Made by a program: the position numbers and the translations under genes. Below the pieces are notes generated by a model that had not been told where the DNA came from, made no database searches, and saw only the letters and a program-made list of their open reading frames with translations. Source: Atopsyche davidsoni (lineage: Eukaryota > Arthropoda > Insecta > Trichoptera > Hydrobiosidae). From it: a DNA stretch of 64,000 nucleotides. The stretch lies in assembly GCA_022113835.1 (NCBI GenBank), contig JAILWY010000009.1, positions 9,586,001 to 9,650,000 of the forward strand, read 5' to 3'. This document shows, piece after piece, positions 1 to 12,999 of the stretch (positions are counted from its first letter, which is position 1; each line of letters opens with the position of its first letter).

Positions 1-769
1 AATGTGAATTCTTTTAACTGTTGGCTTTATTGCATTGTTATTTTCCTTTTCAAAAGAAGTGATAATATTATCGCAAACTTAAAATATTTTTACATCAAAA
101 GTAAATTAAGCATGGAAAATTCAATAGGTAATATTCTTTGTACAAAGTTCTTTCATCATGTAAATTTGAATTATTCACGACCTTATTCAGCGGGATAACT
201 TCAGCTTGATTGTTAAATACAATATAATGCAGTCAATGTTGTGAACCTTCATTCATTTGAATTCTGAATTAACTTCTTACAACCAACGGATAATGCAAGC
301 TTGAAGACAGAATAGCGGCGTCATCAGTGGAATTTTTCGGTGATTTTTCTAGGTGTTATAGTAGTGAGCGTTTGGTTCGAACTCGGGTGAAGCAAAACGA
401 TTTTGGAACTCGTAAATTGTCCCTTTTTCCCATGAGAAATAACCCTCTGTAGTACAGATAATCTGTGTTTCATTATATACAAGTACAACGTAAATTCTGG
501 AGACGTACCAACCTGGACATAACCGTAATCACTTTTAAATATTTTATTTCAAATTATCTGAATTAAGATTGCTTTGCCTTATTAAATAATAAACAAAAAA
601 ACCTTGTACAAAATTTTTTTCATGTATAATAAGAAATGTACACGCAGAATGCAAACATTCTTGGTGTAACATATTTACATCTTGTAATGCAAGGAATTTC
701 ATTTTTCATATCTCTCATAATATTTATTTTAATTTATTCATAAACATATTTTTTTTTCTCAAACCAGTT

Positions 770-1060
770 TGCTCCTACAGCGCTCTTTCCTAGCGGAAGA
801 CGTCGCGACGTCACCGCTCGACGCCTTCGTGCCGCGATTATTTTAAAGATTTCTCCTTTTCCTTGTTTACTTTTTATCTCTTCTCCGAAGAAACGTGTTT
901 GTTTAGTTAGATCTCTCTCATATTTATAAGTGGCTAGGATGAGATAAGAAATGATGGGACAGAAGCAAAGCGCACGTACTTCGATAAGGCTGGCCGAGTA
1001 ATGTATGAGCAGATGAAACGGAGCGCCTCTTCTAGTTGGAGTTTAAGTTAAACAAGGAAA
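770..1060. other. CpG-rich patch around the palindrome, non-coding
   Basis: A short CpG-dense core (780-835) is followed by moderately GC-rich sequence to about 1030. There is no reading frame of interest on either strand. It is a candidate regulatory block only by composition. Confidence 0.3.
792..818. repeat. CpG-dense inverted repeat with a 14-bp perfect palindrome
   Basis: GACGTCGCGACGTC at 799-812 is a perfect palindrome. It is flanked by AGCGG (792-796) and CCGCT (814-818), which are also inverted to one another, with two and one unpaired bases between. Each half contains GACGTC, the centre of a CRE/ATF-type site. No transposon context was recognised. Confidence 0.85.
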
Positions 1061-1838
1061 TTGTGTTATGAATAGATGAAAGGGTTCTACAGAGTATATA
1101 GTTAATGTTTGTAGTTTTTTTTTTTTAGTTAAAACATTACATGGGAGAATAATAACATATAAAATGTAAGAAAATCAGGCTTTTCAGTTTTGGGTGTTCA
1201 TGCAAAACAACAAATCACCTGAAAAGTTTACTTATAATTTAATAGATTTTTAATTTTTGTTTTTAAATAAACAAAATTTTATTTCATTATAGGAATAATT
1301 ATTTGCAGTTTACGGGCAATAGAACAAATGTACATATTGTTTGTCGATATATCTTAATTTACATCGTCAAATGTCTCCACATGAATACATCGGTTTGACG
1401 AAGCCCAAGCTCTGGAAGTCACCCCAACTACTCTTATCTTATTAAAAAACGAATACGGATATTAATATGAAATAAAGAAATCAAATTTGATTTCTTACAC
1501 TTTCTTACTTTTTCGTACATTTTCAATTATTTTTTTCGAGTCATAATTTTGTTAAATAACAATATAACTTGGTAAATTTTTGCTAATACAAAATACAAAT
1601 ACCGAATATTCATATTGCAATTTGATGAATTTAACAGCAAAAGACTGACTTAACACCTTTTTTGTTTTGATTCCCTAGAGATAGCCAAATGATTTCCAAC
1701 TAGTTTTTGCTAAGTATGTGTTTGCTAAGTAAGTGTTTTGTTCATGCTTTTTACTTACAACCATTAGGAATAGAAAGGTTTTTTGACCGCAAATTATTCG
1801 CTTAAACAATAAATTACGCCTCTTGAACATATATACGA

Positions 1839-1950
<112 letters not shown>

Positions 1951-2949
1951 CTGTATTAATGCAATTTATTAACTCAAAAAATCATCTTCATATTCTAAAA
2001 AATCTAATGGGATTCATCGTTTATACACTAAAATGGTCATATGGCCACTAAAAGAATCTTTTCTTGACTCATAAAAAAATCTTTTTATTTTTGACTATTT
2101 CATATCTAAATGTTTTGAATGTGCTAATATAGATATACTTTTATGATTGCAAGTTGTTTTTTAACGATATTTCAAATTTTACAGCTATTATTATAATATT
2201 AGTCCCGCAGGTGTATTTTTATAAAAATGCAGCACTTTATAAAATATATTTTATTCAAAAGTACGACGCTACGTAGATTTTATGAGTCCACAGAATATTG
2301 TCTTTTATGGGCGGATGCACTTCCCCAATCAGGCTCCCCCGCCCTTGCATGCTTCAGTAGGATTATCTTCCTCTGGCAAAATGACGTGAAAGTCATATTT
2401 GAAATTTGGTTCCTGTTTCTGAAGTGTTTTCCAATACCAACAAATTATCCGTTATCCCTTCGGAAAAAGAAAAATGGAATGTCTAAGCACTAGTCTTTTG
2501 GGAAATCTGAAGATTTTCCTCAATGCTTCTTGTTACTAACAGAACTAGAGAATTTTTTATACGCAAGCTATATTTATACATGGGATCCAAATCTAATTAA
2601 CGATTTGAGTATATCTATTTCATTTTGTAAGGGTCGATGAACATCAGAACTTAATTTTTGGAATTGGATTAATAAAATTGTTTTACTTCGTTCAAATCAA
2701 ATATTGGCTTAAACTTTGTAAGTCTAGTACTTTGTTGAAACACAAACTTTGGTATCAATTTACTTAAGCGAAAGGTTACAACTGACCTACCGAATGGCGA
2801 CTGTATTCTATCTTGAAGACGGCTACTTGGGCAAATGGAGAATCTTACCCTTTCCGCCCTACAAGCCACCCGAGAAGTATTGCGAGAACTTGACAACTTT
2901 TCAGAGGCGAATACGTCAGCGTATAAATTTATCCAGGCGATTTTGGCTG

Positions 2950-3709
2950 CCTTGAAATCTTTCTATCACGCTAATGAACGAATTTAATGAGTTTCAGGGG
3001 TTGATTTGTTACGTGTTAGACAGTGTTTAATTACATTTTGACAAAATCTTAATAATCTGACTCAATTTTAACGAGTTAGGACCTAATCGAAAAGTTTTGT
3101 AATTAAAAATAATTAATGTGTTCTCGTACTTTCAGTCTCGGATGATTATTTAATTACTTTGCGAACGGTTCCAGCCCGATAAAGATACTTCTTTCACAAT
3201 CAATTTGGTTATCTGAAAATAAAATTTAATGGGATAATATTATACACCAAAAGGAGCATTTGCTTTAAAATTATTGTTTTGATATTTGTTAGTTTCAATG
3301 TACTCGAAACCCATAAAATAACAAAAACACCTTGGTCTTAATTAAACAAATAAGCCAGAGTGGTTTTTTACCCTCCAGTCACCCTTGTATATCGACTTTT
3401 AAGGGAAACATCCCACAAAGCATTTTTAACAATTACACTGGCGGGTATGGGCGCTGTTTTGTTACGGTGTCTCGTAAAACCCTAAATCTAATTAAATTTC
3501 CACTGTGGACTTATCGCACATGCTTCTCACAGTTTTTTGCATTTATCTCGCTTTAACCGCCTGTAAACACCGCAAGACGAGTTAAATACCGGGATTTGAA
3601 AACAATCATCAAATTAAATATTATTTATCATCGTTAATTTATAAAATAATTAAAATATTTTTATCCAAGTAGCTATTCAAAATTATCATGTAATAAAATA
3701 TTGTTTATG

Positions 3710-3787
<78 letters not shown>

Positions 3788-5280
3788 GTCAGACAATGAA
3801 TACATTACAATATATAAATTATTTCTCTTTTCAAGTGTGTTTTTTTACTTTACCAATACGCCATTTATCAGCGTTTATTTAAGTGGACACTCCAAAGAAG
3901 ATTACCATTTTCAATTCCAAAAGGAATTTTCTCGGTTCTTATAAACAAATTTACCATAACAGGATTGTCACTCAAAAACATTCTTAAGTAAATGAAAACG
4001 CAATTATACGACGGCATTTCTGGGAGACGGCCTGCAGGATACAACGTTGATACAAATTGTATTTACTTTTATAAAGGTACTTTAATACCTCGAGTGTGCT
4101 TTACCAACTCTTAATTTGGTTGATGATAAAATTAATTTTGTTTTTCCGGTTTAATTTACTCAAAGTTTTAGTTAAGCCTCCAAAGATAATTACTTTTAAA
4201 TGAAATAAAATAAATTAATTTGACTAAAGGGTGTTAGATATTTTACGAAAAAACATTTCAATATGTTGAAATATATATATTTATAATAATAAGAAATTAA
4301 TTAAATTTTTCGAAAAATTTATCTCCACTACTTAAGAGAAGTGTGCAAACTGATTTTGCTCCTAACGACCTATTATTTGACAAGCTATCTTCGTAAAAAT
4401 ACGCCAAAAAACTAAGTATTTTTTCAACTCTGAAATAATACCCTCATCCATTTTGCGCATTCAAAGTCATTTACTAATGGTATTTTTATGTTCCAAATTT
4501 GTATTAAAGAGTGAAATAAAAATAGCTCCGTCAGCTCTAAAGCTGGAATTGCATAAACCCCAGCTCTTTACGGATCCCAAATTTAACTTCAACCTTTGCC
4601 AACTTTGTTTCTTAAATGGTTTTTAATAAGCTTTTACGGTTGAAACTTTGCATTAGTTAAAGGCGTCGACTTTATTATAGCAATTAAGTAGAAAGTGCAA
4701 AAGAATAAGAATAAGTCTCATTTCGGCTCAGATGTGAATAAATAATTTATCGTATGCAAATCCCATCTCCGATTCTTAAATTTATTCATATGCCTTACAA
4801 CCTTTTGTATAAAGTAAGGGACCGTTAAATAAAATAACGAGAGGACTCCATTATTCTCCTTTGTTCCTTATAGAAGCTACTCTATTTCATTTTCAATAGG
4901 AGAAGTGTCTTTCCGTAGCAATAATTCAAATAGATTGTAGGGAATTGTTATCTCAAAGTTATAGTTTTTAAAGAATTGTTTTCTGCTCTCACGAATGCAT
5001 TTGAACTCTGTACACAATGCTTTCTTGTATAGTGAAACAAATTTATTTATATTTTGTGATAAAATAAACAGAAAATGATAATAAAAAAATTCGTTAAACG
5101 TCAAGGCGATTCAATTTTTCGTGATAAAATGTACGATAGTACGCGAATCTCTTCAAAACCAACATACCGGCATGCACTTTCAGGCTTGCCTTCTTGAAAG
5201 CATTGCTATTCTTCTGGAATGCAAATAAAAAATGGATAAAGAGTGTGTCCAGTATTTCTTACATGTTACAGTTGATAACT
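2950..5280. other. AT-rich intronic stretch, nothing recognised apart from a TA repeat
   Basis: Short ORFs here (for example on the plus strand at 3332 and the minus strand at 4877) are AT-biased with no domain signatures. No RNA gene or transposon end is seen. Confidence 0.6.
3713..3785. repeat. (TA)n microsatellite
   Basis: About 73 bases of uninterrupted TA repeat. Confidence 0.98.
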
Positions 5281-5888
5281 GCATGGTGATATTTCAGTGG
5301 GACGTGGAACAAGCTGTCGCCTAACAAACGAGGCTGCCGGTGTATCCGCGGCCTGTAAAACAAATCAGTGTTGAAATAAACTTGCGTGTCCGCCGCTATC
5401 TTGCTGACATGGCGTGTGACATAACAACAAGCAATCGGTTTATGAAAAGAAAATCCATACAGTTAACAACGTGCTTGTACTTTGGATAATGGAATTAAAC
5501 GGTACAATGTACATTTTCAAATTGACAGAGGAAAAAATGTAAACAGTTTATTGTAAGTAAATATTTAAACACACTGACATTAAATAACTCAACTTTAATT
5601 TATCATAAAAAACATACTTCAAAATAATAATTTAAATAAACACTCGTTAATTGCATTTTTTTTTTGCTGTAATGACACATTTTATTGTCTTGTCTGGAAC
5701 GTTTTCACTGTATAATTTGCTTGACTATACTAACGTTGTATAAAAGATGTCAACTGAAACAATTACAATTTAACTGTTATTGCTTTTAGTACGGTTAAGG
5801 TTAGCTTTTCACGACATTAACTTTTATTAATACGACTATAAATTTGTGTTTTAAGGAACATATTAATTATATATTACTTGAATGATAT

Positions 5889-5890
<2 letters not shown>

Positions 5891-5944
<54 letters not shown>
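5891..5944. repeat. (TA)n microsatellite
   Basis: About 54 bases of uninterrupted TA repeat. Confidence 0.98.
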
Positions 5945-5946
<2 letters not shown>

Positions 5947-6509
5947 TTATTGTGATCAAATAAGCTGTTTATATTATATTTTAGATTGCGAGCTTTTCCA
6001 ATGAGCCGCTTAAGCTGAAACTCTTTCTAAGATTATACTTTTACCGGCTAAAAGGTTTATATCATTTAATCCTGAGGAGACGTTTAACGAATCCCCGGGT
6101 GACTTTCTTCCTCAAATAAAGCATTTTTGAAAGGCGGATCTCTGTGTAGCCGAGTGGTAAGAATAAAATTTTACGTCAGAAAGTTTAGCCGAGCTTGTAA
6201 GAAAATGCTGCGTATGCACGTTCAGTGTTCAGCCGATGTTTAATTCATGCTTCGCCCCGGGGAATTGTGTGAAATAATTCCATTCAGTTAAGATTCCGAG
6301 TTGCTTCTTAAAATCTTGAGAGCAAATTAAATAACAAAAATCTAGTTTAGAGCCAAAATTTTGTACCCCATGTTTTATCTATTCTTCCACAACTTAGCTA
6401 TTAAAATGTTTTCTAATGGAAATAAAAATATTTTTTTATTGAATACTTTCATGACATGAAAGAAATAAGTAACAAAATTAAGGTGCAAACGTTTTTTTTT
6501 GACATCAAC

Positions 6510-6870
6510 CGCTATCACGGTAATCAATCACAGAGCAAAGACGGGCAGTCAATGGTGAACGGAACCCTTTTGGCTTCATAGTCGTTGTGCCCACTGTCCC
6601 TCCGTCCGACCGATAGTTTCCTTTTACGAATTCACAAACATAGTGAAAATCGAAGATCATTATCCGACAGCGGTATCTGGGGTGAGCGGAGGCCTCGAGG
6701 GACGGCAGCCAAAGCCCGGCAGTCCACGCTGAGGTACAGCCTTCACGGCTCATAATCTCTTTTGATGAGCCCATTCCTCGGGTTAATAATGGAAGGACAC
6801 GCGGAAAGAGTAGCTTCCGAAATCTTTATAGCGACCCGAGACCTGCTACGCCGACCTTTTAGGATTATAC
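6510..6870. promoter_or_regulatory. CpG-rich non-coding block, candidate regulatory module
   Basis: About 360 bp of clearly higher GC than the flanks. GGTAATCAATCACAGAG near the start (about 6518-6534) contains TAATC/AATCA homeodomain-type cores. An 89-codon minus-strand frame passes through but has no recognisable protein and a low-complexity residue mix. Regulatory status is inferred from composition alone. Confidence 0.25.
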
Positions 6871-8759
6871 GAGCTTTATTTAATGTAAAAATGATATTTA
6901 TCTAGGTAACTCTAATATTTTGCACGCATTTTGAGGTGTAGCCATTGTGTGAGCGCGTGCATCCCACCGGTGCAGAGAATTATGTGGAACGTAAACTGTT
7001 TATCGTGCATAAAATTCTATCATTTAATTTTCCGCTTTTATAAAAAAACGCTTGGAAAATTATCGCTTCATTATTATCTTATAAAATTTTCCACCTAATT
7101 TTTTGAATTTATTCTATTGGCTATGGAATAAAATTAAGTCATCCAATATTTTGCATAATTAATAGATTATGAACAGTCTCGGCATTAGTCGCGCTGAAAT
7201 TTTTGAGTAAACGAAATTTAAATTTACCCAAAAAATAAACTTGAATCGCATACATCTTATTTATATTGAAGGTTTTTATAGACATTTCTAAACAGAGGTT
7301 TCAATCTATTTAAGCAAATTTTCATCCATTTTTTTGTGATTTCTTAAAGAATGTCTTATAGATGTCTTACTTGATGTATTTATAGAATATTGACCCATAT
7401 AGAATATTGGTTCTTTAATCTATAGTTTCTATTATGACAAAACATTTACCGTACCATCTACGTTAAACTAATTTACAAACACTGGCGCTGACCCCGGCGA
7501 GCAATAAGTCACCGGATGGAGGGAGGAACCCATGCATCCGGCTAGTATAGGTACGCATGTATGGGGGTGACCAGGGAAACTTTAAAATAAAAGTCGGGAA
7601 ATTAATTGCATAAGTCTTTTTTAACTGAAAATTGGATGCCAAATCGCTTTAAAAATATCGATACTAACACTGAGAGTAGGCCATGGCTCAAATTCACAAC
7701 AAAATTGTAACCGTTGGTAAAAAGTTAATATTGCTACCCAAACTTTCTTAATAAATAGTCATCCAACTTAAAAAAATAATTTAAAGACATAAATGCTACT
7801 TTAATATAGGAAAAAAATTATATCATATAAATTGTCATTATTGAAAATTTAATGAACACTTATTATCGGGTCAGTTATTTGCTATACATTTTAATAAAAC
7901 GTATAACAATATTATTAACACTTATTTTTGAACAAATAGAAAAAACAGCCGTAGGCTTATAATGTAAATAAAATCAATGTTAAATTTTAACGAGGAAAAC
8001 TGATCTATTATACTTTCGTATCTTTTTAAAATTTTAAAACATCTTTCAATAAAGTAAACGGCTTAGGTTCCCTTGGCAGATATTGGGTTGGTGTAACTTG
8101 CCGTCAACCATTTTGCAACCCTTATAACAGCAACATTGAGCTTTGACAACGTTAGGCTTTCTATTATCAAAAACCATTAAAGTAGCACCGCTGTGTAAGC
8201 CAACTCCAGACCGCCTTTACAGGAAGCATGATTCAACCAGCACAGATAACACGTTTTAATTTAATTAACCACAGTTCACCATAAAGCTCGTCGCCGAAAC
8301 GTCTCAAGCAGATGAGACTGCCGGATATTCGAAAATATTTATTCAATAATATCGAGGGTTATCACATTTCTCTTGAATAATGATCTACATTCAAAGTTTT
8401 TCTAATTTCTTGATATTACAGAATCCCTAAGTATTTGCATGTTTTTCATGAAAACTTTTTTAGTGTTGATAATTTTGTTATATATTTTTTTAAATATTTG
8501 ACTTTTCTCTACCAATCTACAAACGTCAAACTAAATATTTGTTTTTAATAATTATAAATTAAGTTAAATATTTATTAATTGACCTATTTAGTAATCTTCA
8601 ATTAATTATAGTAACAATGCATAATTTTAAAATAATAGCGATGAAGTGGCAATAAAGAAAAAAAAAGGTTCGTTCATCCATGGAAGAATATTTAATTTTT
8701 CAAAAAGAAATCGATGATAAGATTTATTAATAAAAAAATATATAATAAGTCCTTCCACA

Positions 8760-8960
8760 TCCCTTAGATTAGTATTATCAGAACCTTGGTCGCCCCAGCG
8801 CCAGCCGTTCCGGGTGAGATGAAAAATGTTATTTCGATAATGGAACAGGGAAGACCGGGGAAAGAGAAGCGGGAATCAAGATGTCCCACAAAACACGGTC
8901 TTGAGAAAATAAGAGGCTCCTGAAAATGTATATAGGCTTTCTTTATCGGACAAAAATTCC
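8760..8960. other. GC-richer intronic patch
   Basis: Contains CGCCCCAGCGCCAGCCGTTC and purine-rich runs such as GGGAAGACCGGGGAAAG. No reading frame, repeat or RNA fold was recognised. Confidence 0.3.
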
Positions 8961-10399
8961 TTTGTTACTCGAAGTCCTTAAGAAAAGTCAATCCGAGCTC
9001 TTTTAATGTCAATGCTATTTTTAATAAATGAAGTCGTATATTTAAATATATACGAACGTAATTAGGATGGACATTTGTGATAATTTATTCATTTTTAATG
9101 TTAATTATAACCCTATCTAAAGTTATTCTATCTATCAGAGCTGAGAACCGTCGTTACCTAGATAGTAGCACATCGCACAAAGCTATATAAAATGGGGTGT
9201 CATTTCTTTAACCTCTCTGCTCCCAGAGGGTCAAGCCAGGGATCTGAAAAGATTTGATATTCTATTCGATGGTAAATAATTGATTCGATTTATTCCTAGA
9301 TACTAAAAAATGCCTTGTTTTTTCTAGAATCGAATTTCAGTAAAAGAGAAGAACTTGACCTTTACCCACTCGCATTTCTAGGCACTCGGAATCCGAATAT
9401 TTTTTTAACGTGTGAAAAAGAAAGAATTTCAATTCAATCATTGAGAACAAACATTATGAACATGCTGAAATTATAACAATTTTTTTATTACTCAAACAAA
9501 AAAGAGACAAAATTTGATATAGAAGAAGTTCAAGTCTGACATTACAAACCCTTTTCTTTCCTTTACATCCAATAACAAGATTTCACATGTTTAAATATGA
9601 TAAATGAAATAAGGTTTCAGCAAATTTATAATGATTTTTATACTGTTTATTATCATCACAGAGATCGAATAACAAAACGACCAGAAAAGCATTCGAATTC
9701 TGTGTTCACCGTGGTAATTTTTAATTTATTCTTTAACATTACTTGTAATGTAAAATAAAAGATATATAAATATAAAATCGATTTTACAATTTAATGAAAC
9801 TTCAAATATCCTTGTAAAACTTGAAGATACTGTTTAGTTAATGCCGTTGTCTCCTGCAATAGAGATTTTCCTATTTGTCTTTATGTAACAGCAGCTTTCA
9901 TCCCCCGGCGTCGCTCGCGGTATTAGGCGCAATCGTGCGTTGTCTTCTCGAATACTTGGATCGGTACGTTTGCTTCTTACTGCTTGAGCCTTGGTGCATC
10001 GATATAGATATAGATGCTTTCACTAAAACTTTAAAATGCTCGTTTCCTGTAATATATTATTTGTTGCCGAGAATTTTCTTTAATATTTATTCTATACTTT
10101 TAATTACCTTCAGCTCTTTTGCATATAAAACAATTTCAAACAAGTAAAATTGCATTTATTTTTCTTCACAATTATACTTCTGCTCTATTTGCTCATATAA
10201 ACAATAAAATGTTTCATACATTTTTATAAATACACATGTCTGAAAAACACTAGGACCATGTGTATACATTATTGTTATTATGGGTTTACTTTTTACATTA
10301 AGACACTACCAAAATATATGAATAAGTTTTTCGTCGTAGTTAATTTGTGGTTGCCTTTCCCGATTGCTCCCACTGCCTTTCCGCTTACAAATGCGTGAG

Positions 10400-10530
10400 A
10401 TAATGAAGTTCGATGGACCCAATATGGCTCACAGATTACCGAAGCAGACTGTCCGGGTTCGAGCCGCCATGTGCGGAATCTTATACACTTTATTGGAATG
10501 TGCGACCGTGTGCGAGGCCGAATTTTGTAA
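10400..10530 (+). other. Possible tRNA-like/SINE fragment with a B box
   Basis: CCGGGTTCGAGCCGCC at about 10453-10468 contains a good B-box match (GGTTCGAGCC, 10456-10465). TGGCTCACAG about 35 bases upstream is a weak A-box candidate. The surroundings are GC-richer than the neighbouring intron. No cloverleaf can be closed, so it is not a functional tRNA gene. Either a decayed SINE or a chance B box in a CpG-rich block. Confidence 0.2.
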
Positions 10531-12239
10531 TTGCGAAACTTAATGATACACATACGGGACCGGCTGTATTTATTGATCGAAGCTTGTAAAAGGAATATGT
10601 TCTTGATAGTTTACCCTGGTAACACACAGGCTACATATATAATCCGATTGCTGTTTGATTATTTTTGATGCATTTGAAAATTCCATGCATATCTCAGTTA
10701 GAATTTAAAATTCTGAAAATGCATAACGTACATATGATCAATTTTTAATTTATATATTTTATAGATAATAAAGAAGGCAAATTTAAAATAACAAGAATGC
10801 TGTAATAATAAAAATAATTCAATGGCAGAGCGATTAATTTCGCGTATTTTTATAAGAGTAAAAAGTGAATGAACCTCAAATACAATAGTATTTGTAAATT
10901 GGTTAAATTGTAAATATATTTTTTAATTTTCTAATGAATTAACGTTTGAATAATAAATATAAGTGTCTTTAATTTACACATATTTTATCCCTCAGTAGTG
11001 TGCCATAAAATAACAATATTTTTTTATTTTACACTTTATTTTATTACATACTTTTAGGAGTCTTCTTCGTTACCACTGTTTAGTTGAACCATTCACTAAC
11101 AAATTATGCACTTTTAGTAAACAATAAATTATTTTTCCGTTTTTTGTAAAACTTTTACGAAGAATTTATGTATATAAGTTTTTGCTGTAGTTTTAATGTA
11201 ATACTAGTTATCTCCTTGTCTACTAAGGATATGAGTTTCTTCGTTCATTAGCGTCCAGTAATAACTCCGGTCCATCCAGCGTTGAGTGCCGCATCCGAGG
11301 CGAATTACAGTTTTTCGCGCCCCCCATTTTATATTTTATTCGCCATTGGATCGGAAAATTAATGATAATTGAACTTACTGACGGGACAATGGTGTTTTGT
11401 ATTGCCTTCTTTTGTGAGAAAACTTTCCCAACTAGCGGACAAGACGACGACTGGTAATACACTGTGCTTTTGTATCTGATTTAAGAATACCTCCATTGAA
11501 GAAACTTCTCGAGGCACGTCTTTTTTTTTTTTTGAACTCTACAACAACAAAAAATTGTCAAATAAAAACAATTAATGAAACGAAATTTATATTTAAGTCT
11601 TATATGGTAAATTGTCTTTTATTTATCCGAAAATTTATTTAATTTCCAGTGAAACATTCATTTCTTTTGATCATATAAACTTGTTGCAAACAACAATATG
11701 TATGTGTATATAAAAAAATAGTTTATTTAATATTCTAAATAATATTTTATATTATTCCGTTAGTAAATACTTTTTTTGGTTTATCTCAACGCAACAAGCA
11801 ATTAACTATTTTAGTGCTCGTATTTTGGGTGTTTGCATGTGCTTATTTATAATTGAAAAAAAAAACTTGTACATTCCCTGAAACAACAAATTTTGAAAGA
11901 TTGAATTCTATTTGTAAAATAAATGGTTTAGCTAAATATTTTATTAGACAATGAGAGATCAATGCTGTTTAAATTGACGATGTTTTTCAGGGAGTACTTT
12001 GATTACTAAGACTTTAATAAAATGAATATTGTGATTAATATTAGTAATATAATATATGAAGTCGTATTTTAAATTTTACTAAAATTTTGTCGCCAAGATT
12101 TTTCCGCCTTAAAATACACAATTTAAAGCTTTGATAAATCAGGCTTCAAAACGTGGCTTTAATCTAAAAGCCAGTTTTAGTATACGTATATAAGGTAATG
12201 ATACAACGATGCCTATATCATAACAGATAAAATTTCACC

Positions 12240-12600
12240 TCTGTGCTTTGAAGAGCGCAACCAAATATATCTACTGTAGACTGATACGTAATAGGATAGT
12301 TATTTCACGTCTCAGATATGATGGAGCGAGACTAGACATCGAGTCGCGAGAGAGACGTGCTCGGTCCCATGGGTACCGTGTCCTAAAATATCGTCACGGA
12401 ATACCCGCAGAGGAGGTGCCTTGGAAATCTTATAAACTGCTCGAGGCGCATGTGTGCGCCCTGTACCCACTGTGGGCGGACTCCCGAGAAACACTTCGTT
12501 GCGCCAATTTTCATTGCAGAGCTGTCTGCGGTTGCTTCGCTGGTTTTGTGGAACGTTTTATCCTAACTGATTGGCGATAGTGGTAGTGCATTTTCCGGCT
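12240..12600. promoter_or_regulatory. CpG-rich block with open frames on both strands
   Basis: A 110-codon plus-strand frame (12248-12580) and a 60-codon minus-strand frame overlap here. Neither has a recognisable domain. The plus frame is rich in arginine and cysteine, as expected when CpG-rich sequence is translated by chance. The block includes the GGCGCA hairpin. It is a candidate regulatory module or unidentified repeat. Confidence 0.2.
12445..12460. repeat. GC-rich hairpin GGCGCA-TGTG-TGCGCC
   Basis: A perfect 6-bp stem with a 4-nt loop inside a CpG-rich non-coding block. It has no T-run after it and no transposon context. It may be just a small palindrome. Confidence 0.7.
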
Positions 12601-12999
12601 GCAGAATGAATGTAAAATAATGCACTTATATTGCAGACTACCCCTAAAAATTTTAGGCAAGTTCATCTATTTCATAGAACTATTTTTTTTTAAATTTAAA
12701 TTGTTTATGAAAACATTACGTTTATGTAGTAAGTGTATAAAATGCTTGATTGCTATTATATCCGATTTTTTTAATCGTTAGTCTATAGTATTTTAATATT
12801 GTCACTGCATATGTGTGATCAAGAAGTGATTCAGTAATTGATTTGATATGGAATTTTTTCTATAAATTTGTACTATAATATGTTAAATTTCTATAGTATT
12901 GTTTGTTTGTCCTGGGAGTCTGTGGATAATGTTAACAATTTGGAACAGTAGTTATTCCGTAATTTTATTGAAAACATATGGATATCCACGGGAGCAGTT

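Noticed and set aside
374..384. B-box-like GGTTCGAACTC
   Set aside because: One base off the consensus and only a weak A box upstream. No tRNA fold and not enough to call a SINE.
2749..2955. 68-codon ORF beginning MVSIYLSERLQLTYRM
   Set aside because: No domain, overlapped by an antisense frame of similar length, no splice support.
6147..6170. tRNA-like A box TAGCCGAGTGGTAAG
   Set aside because: No B box at the expected distance and no cloverleaf. Probably chance or a very small fragment.
12248..12580. 110-codon ORF with overlapping antisense frame
   Set aside because: Residue content follows CpG composition, with no recognisable family. Kept only as a non-coding block.
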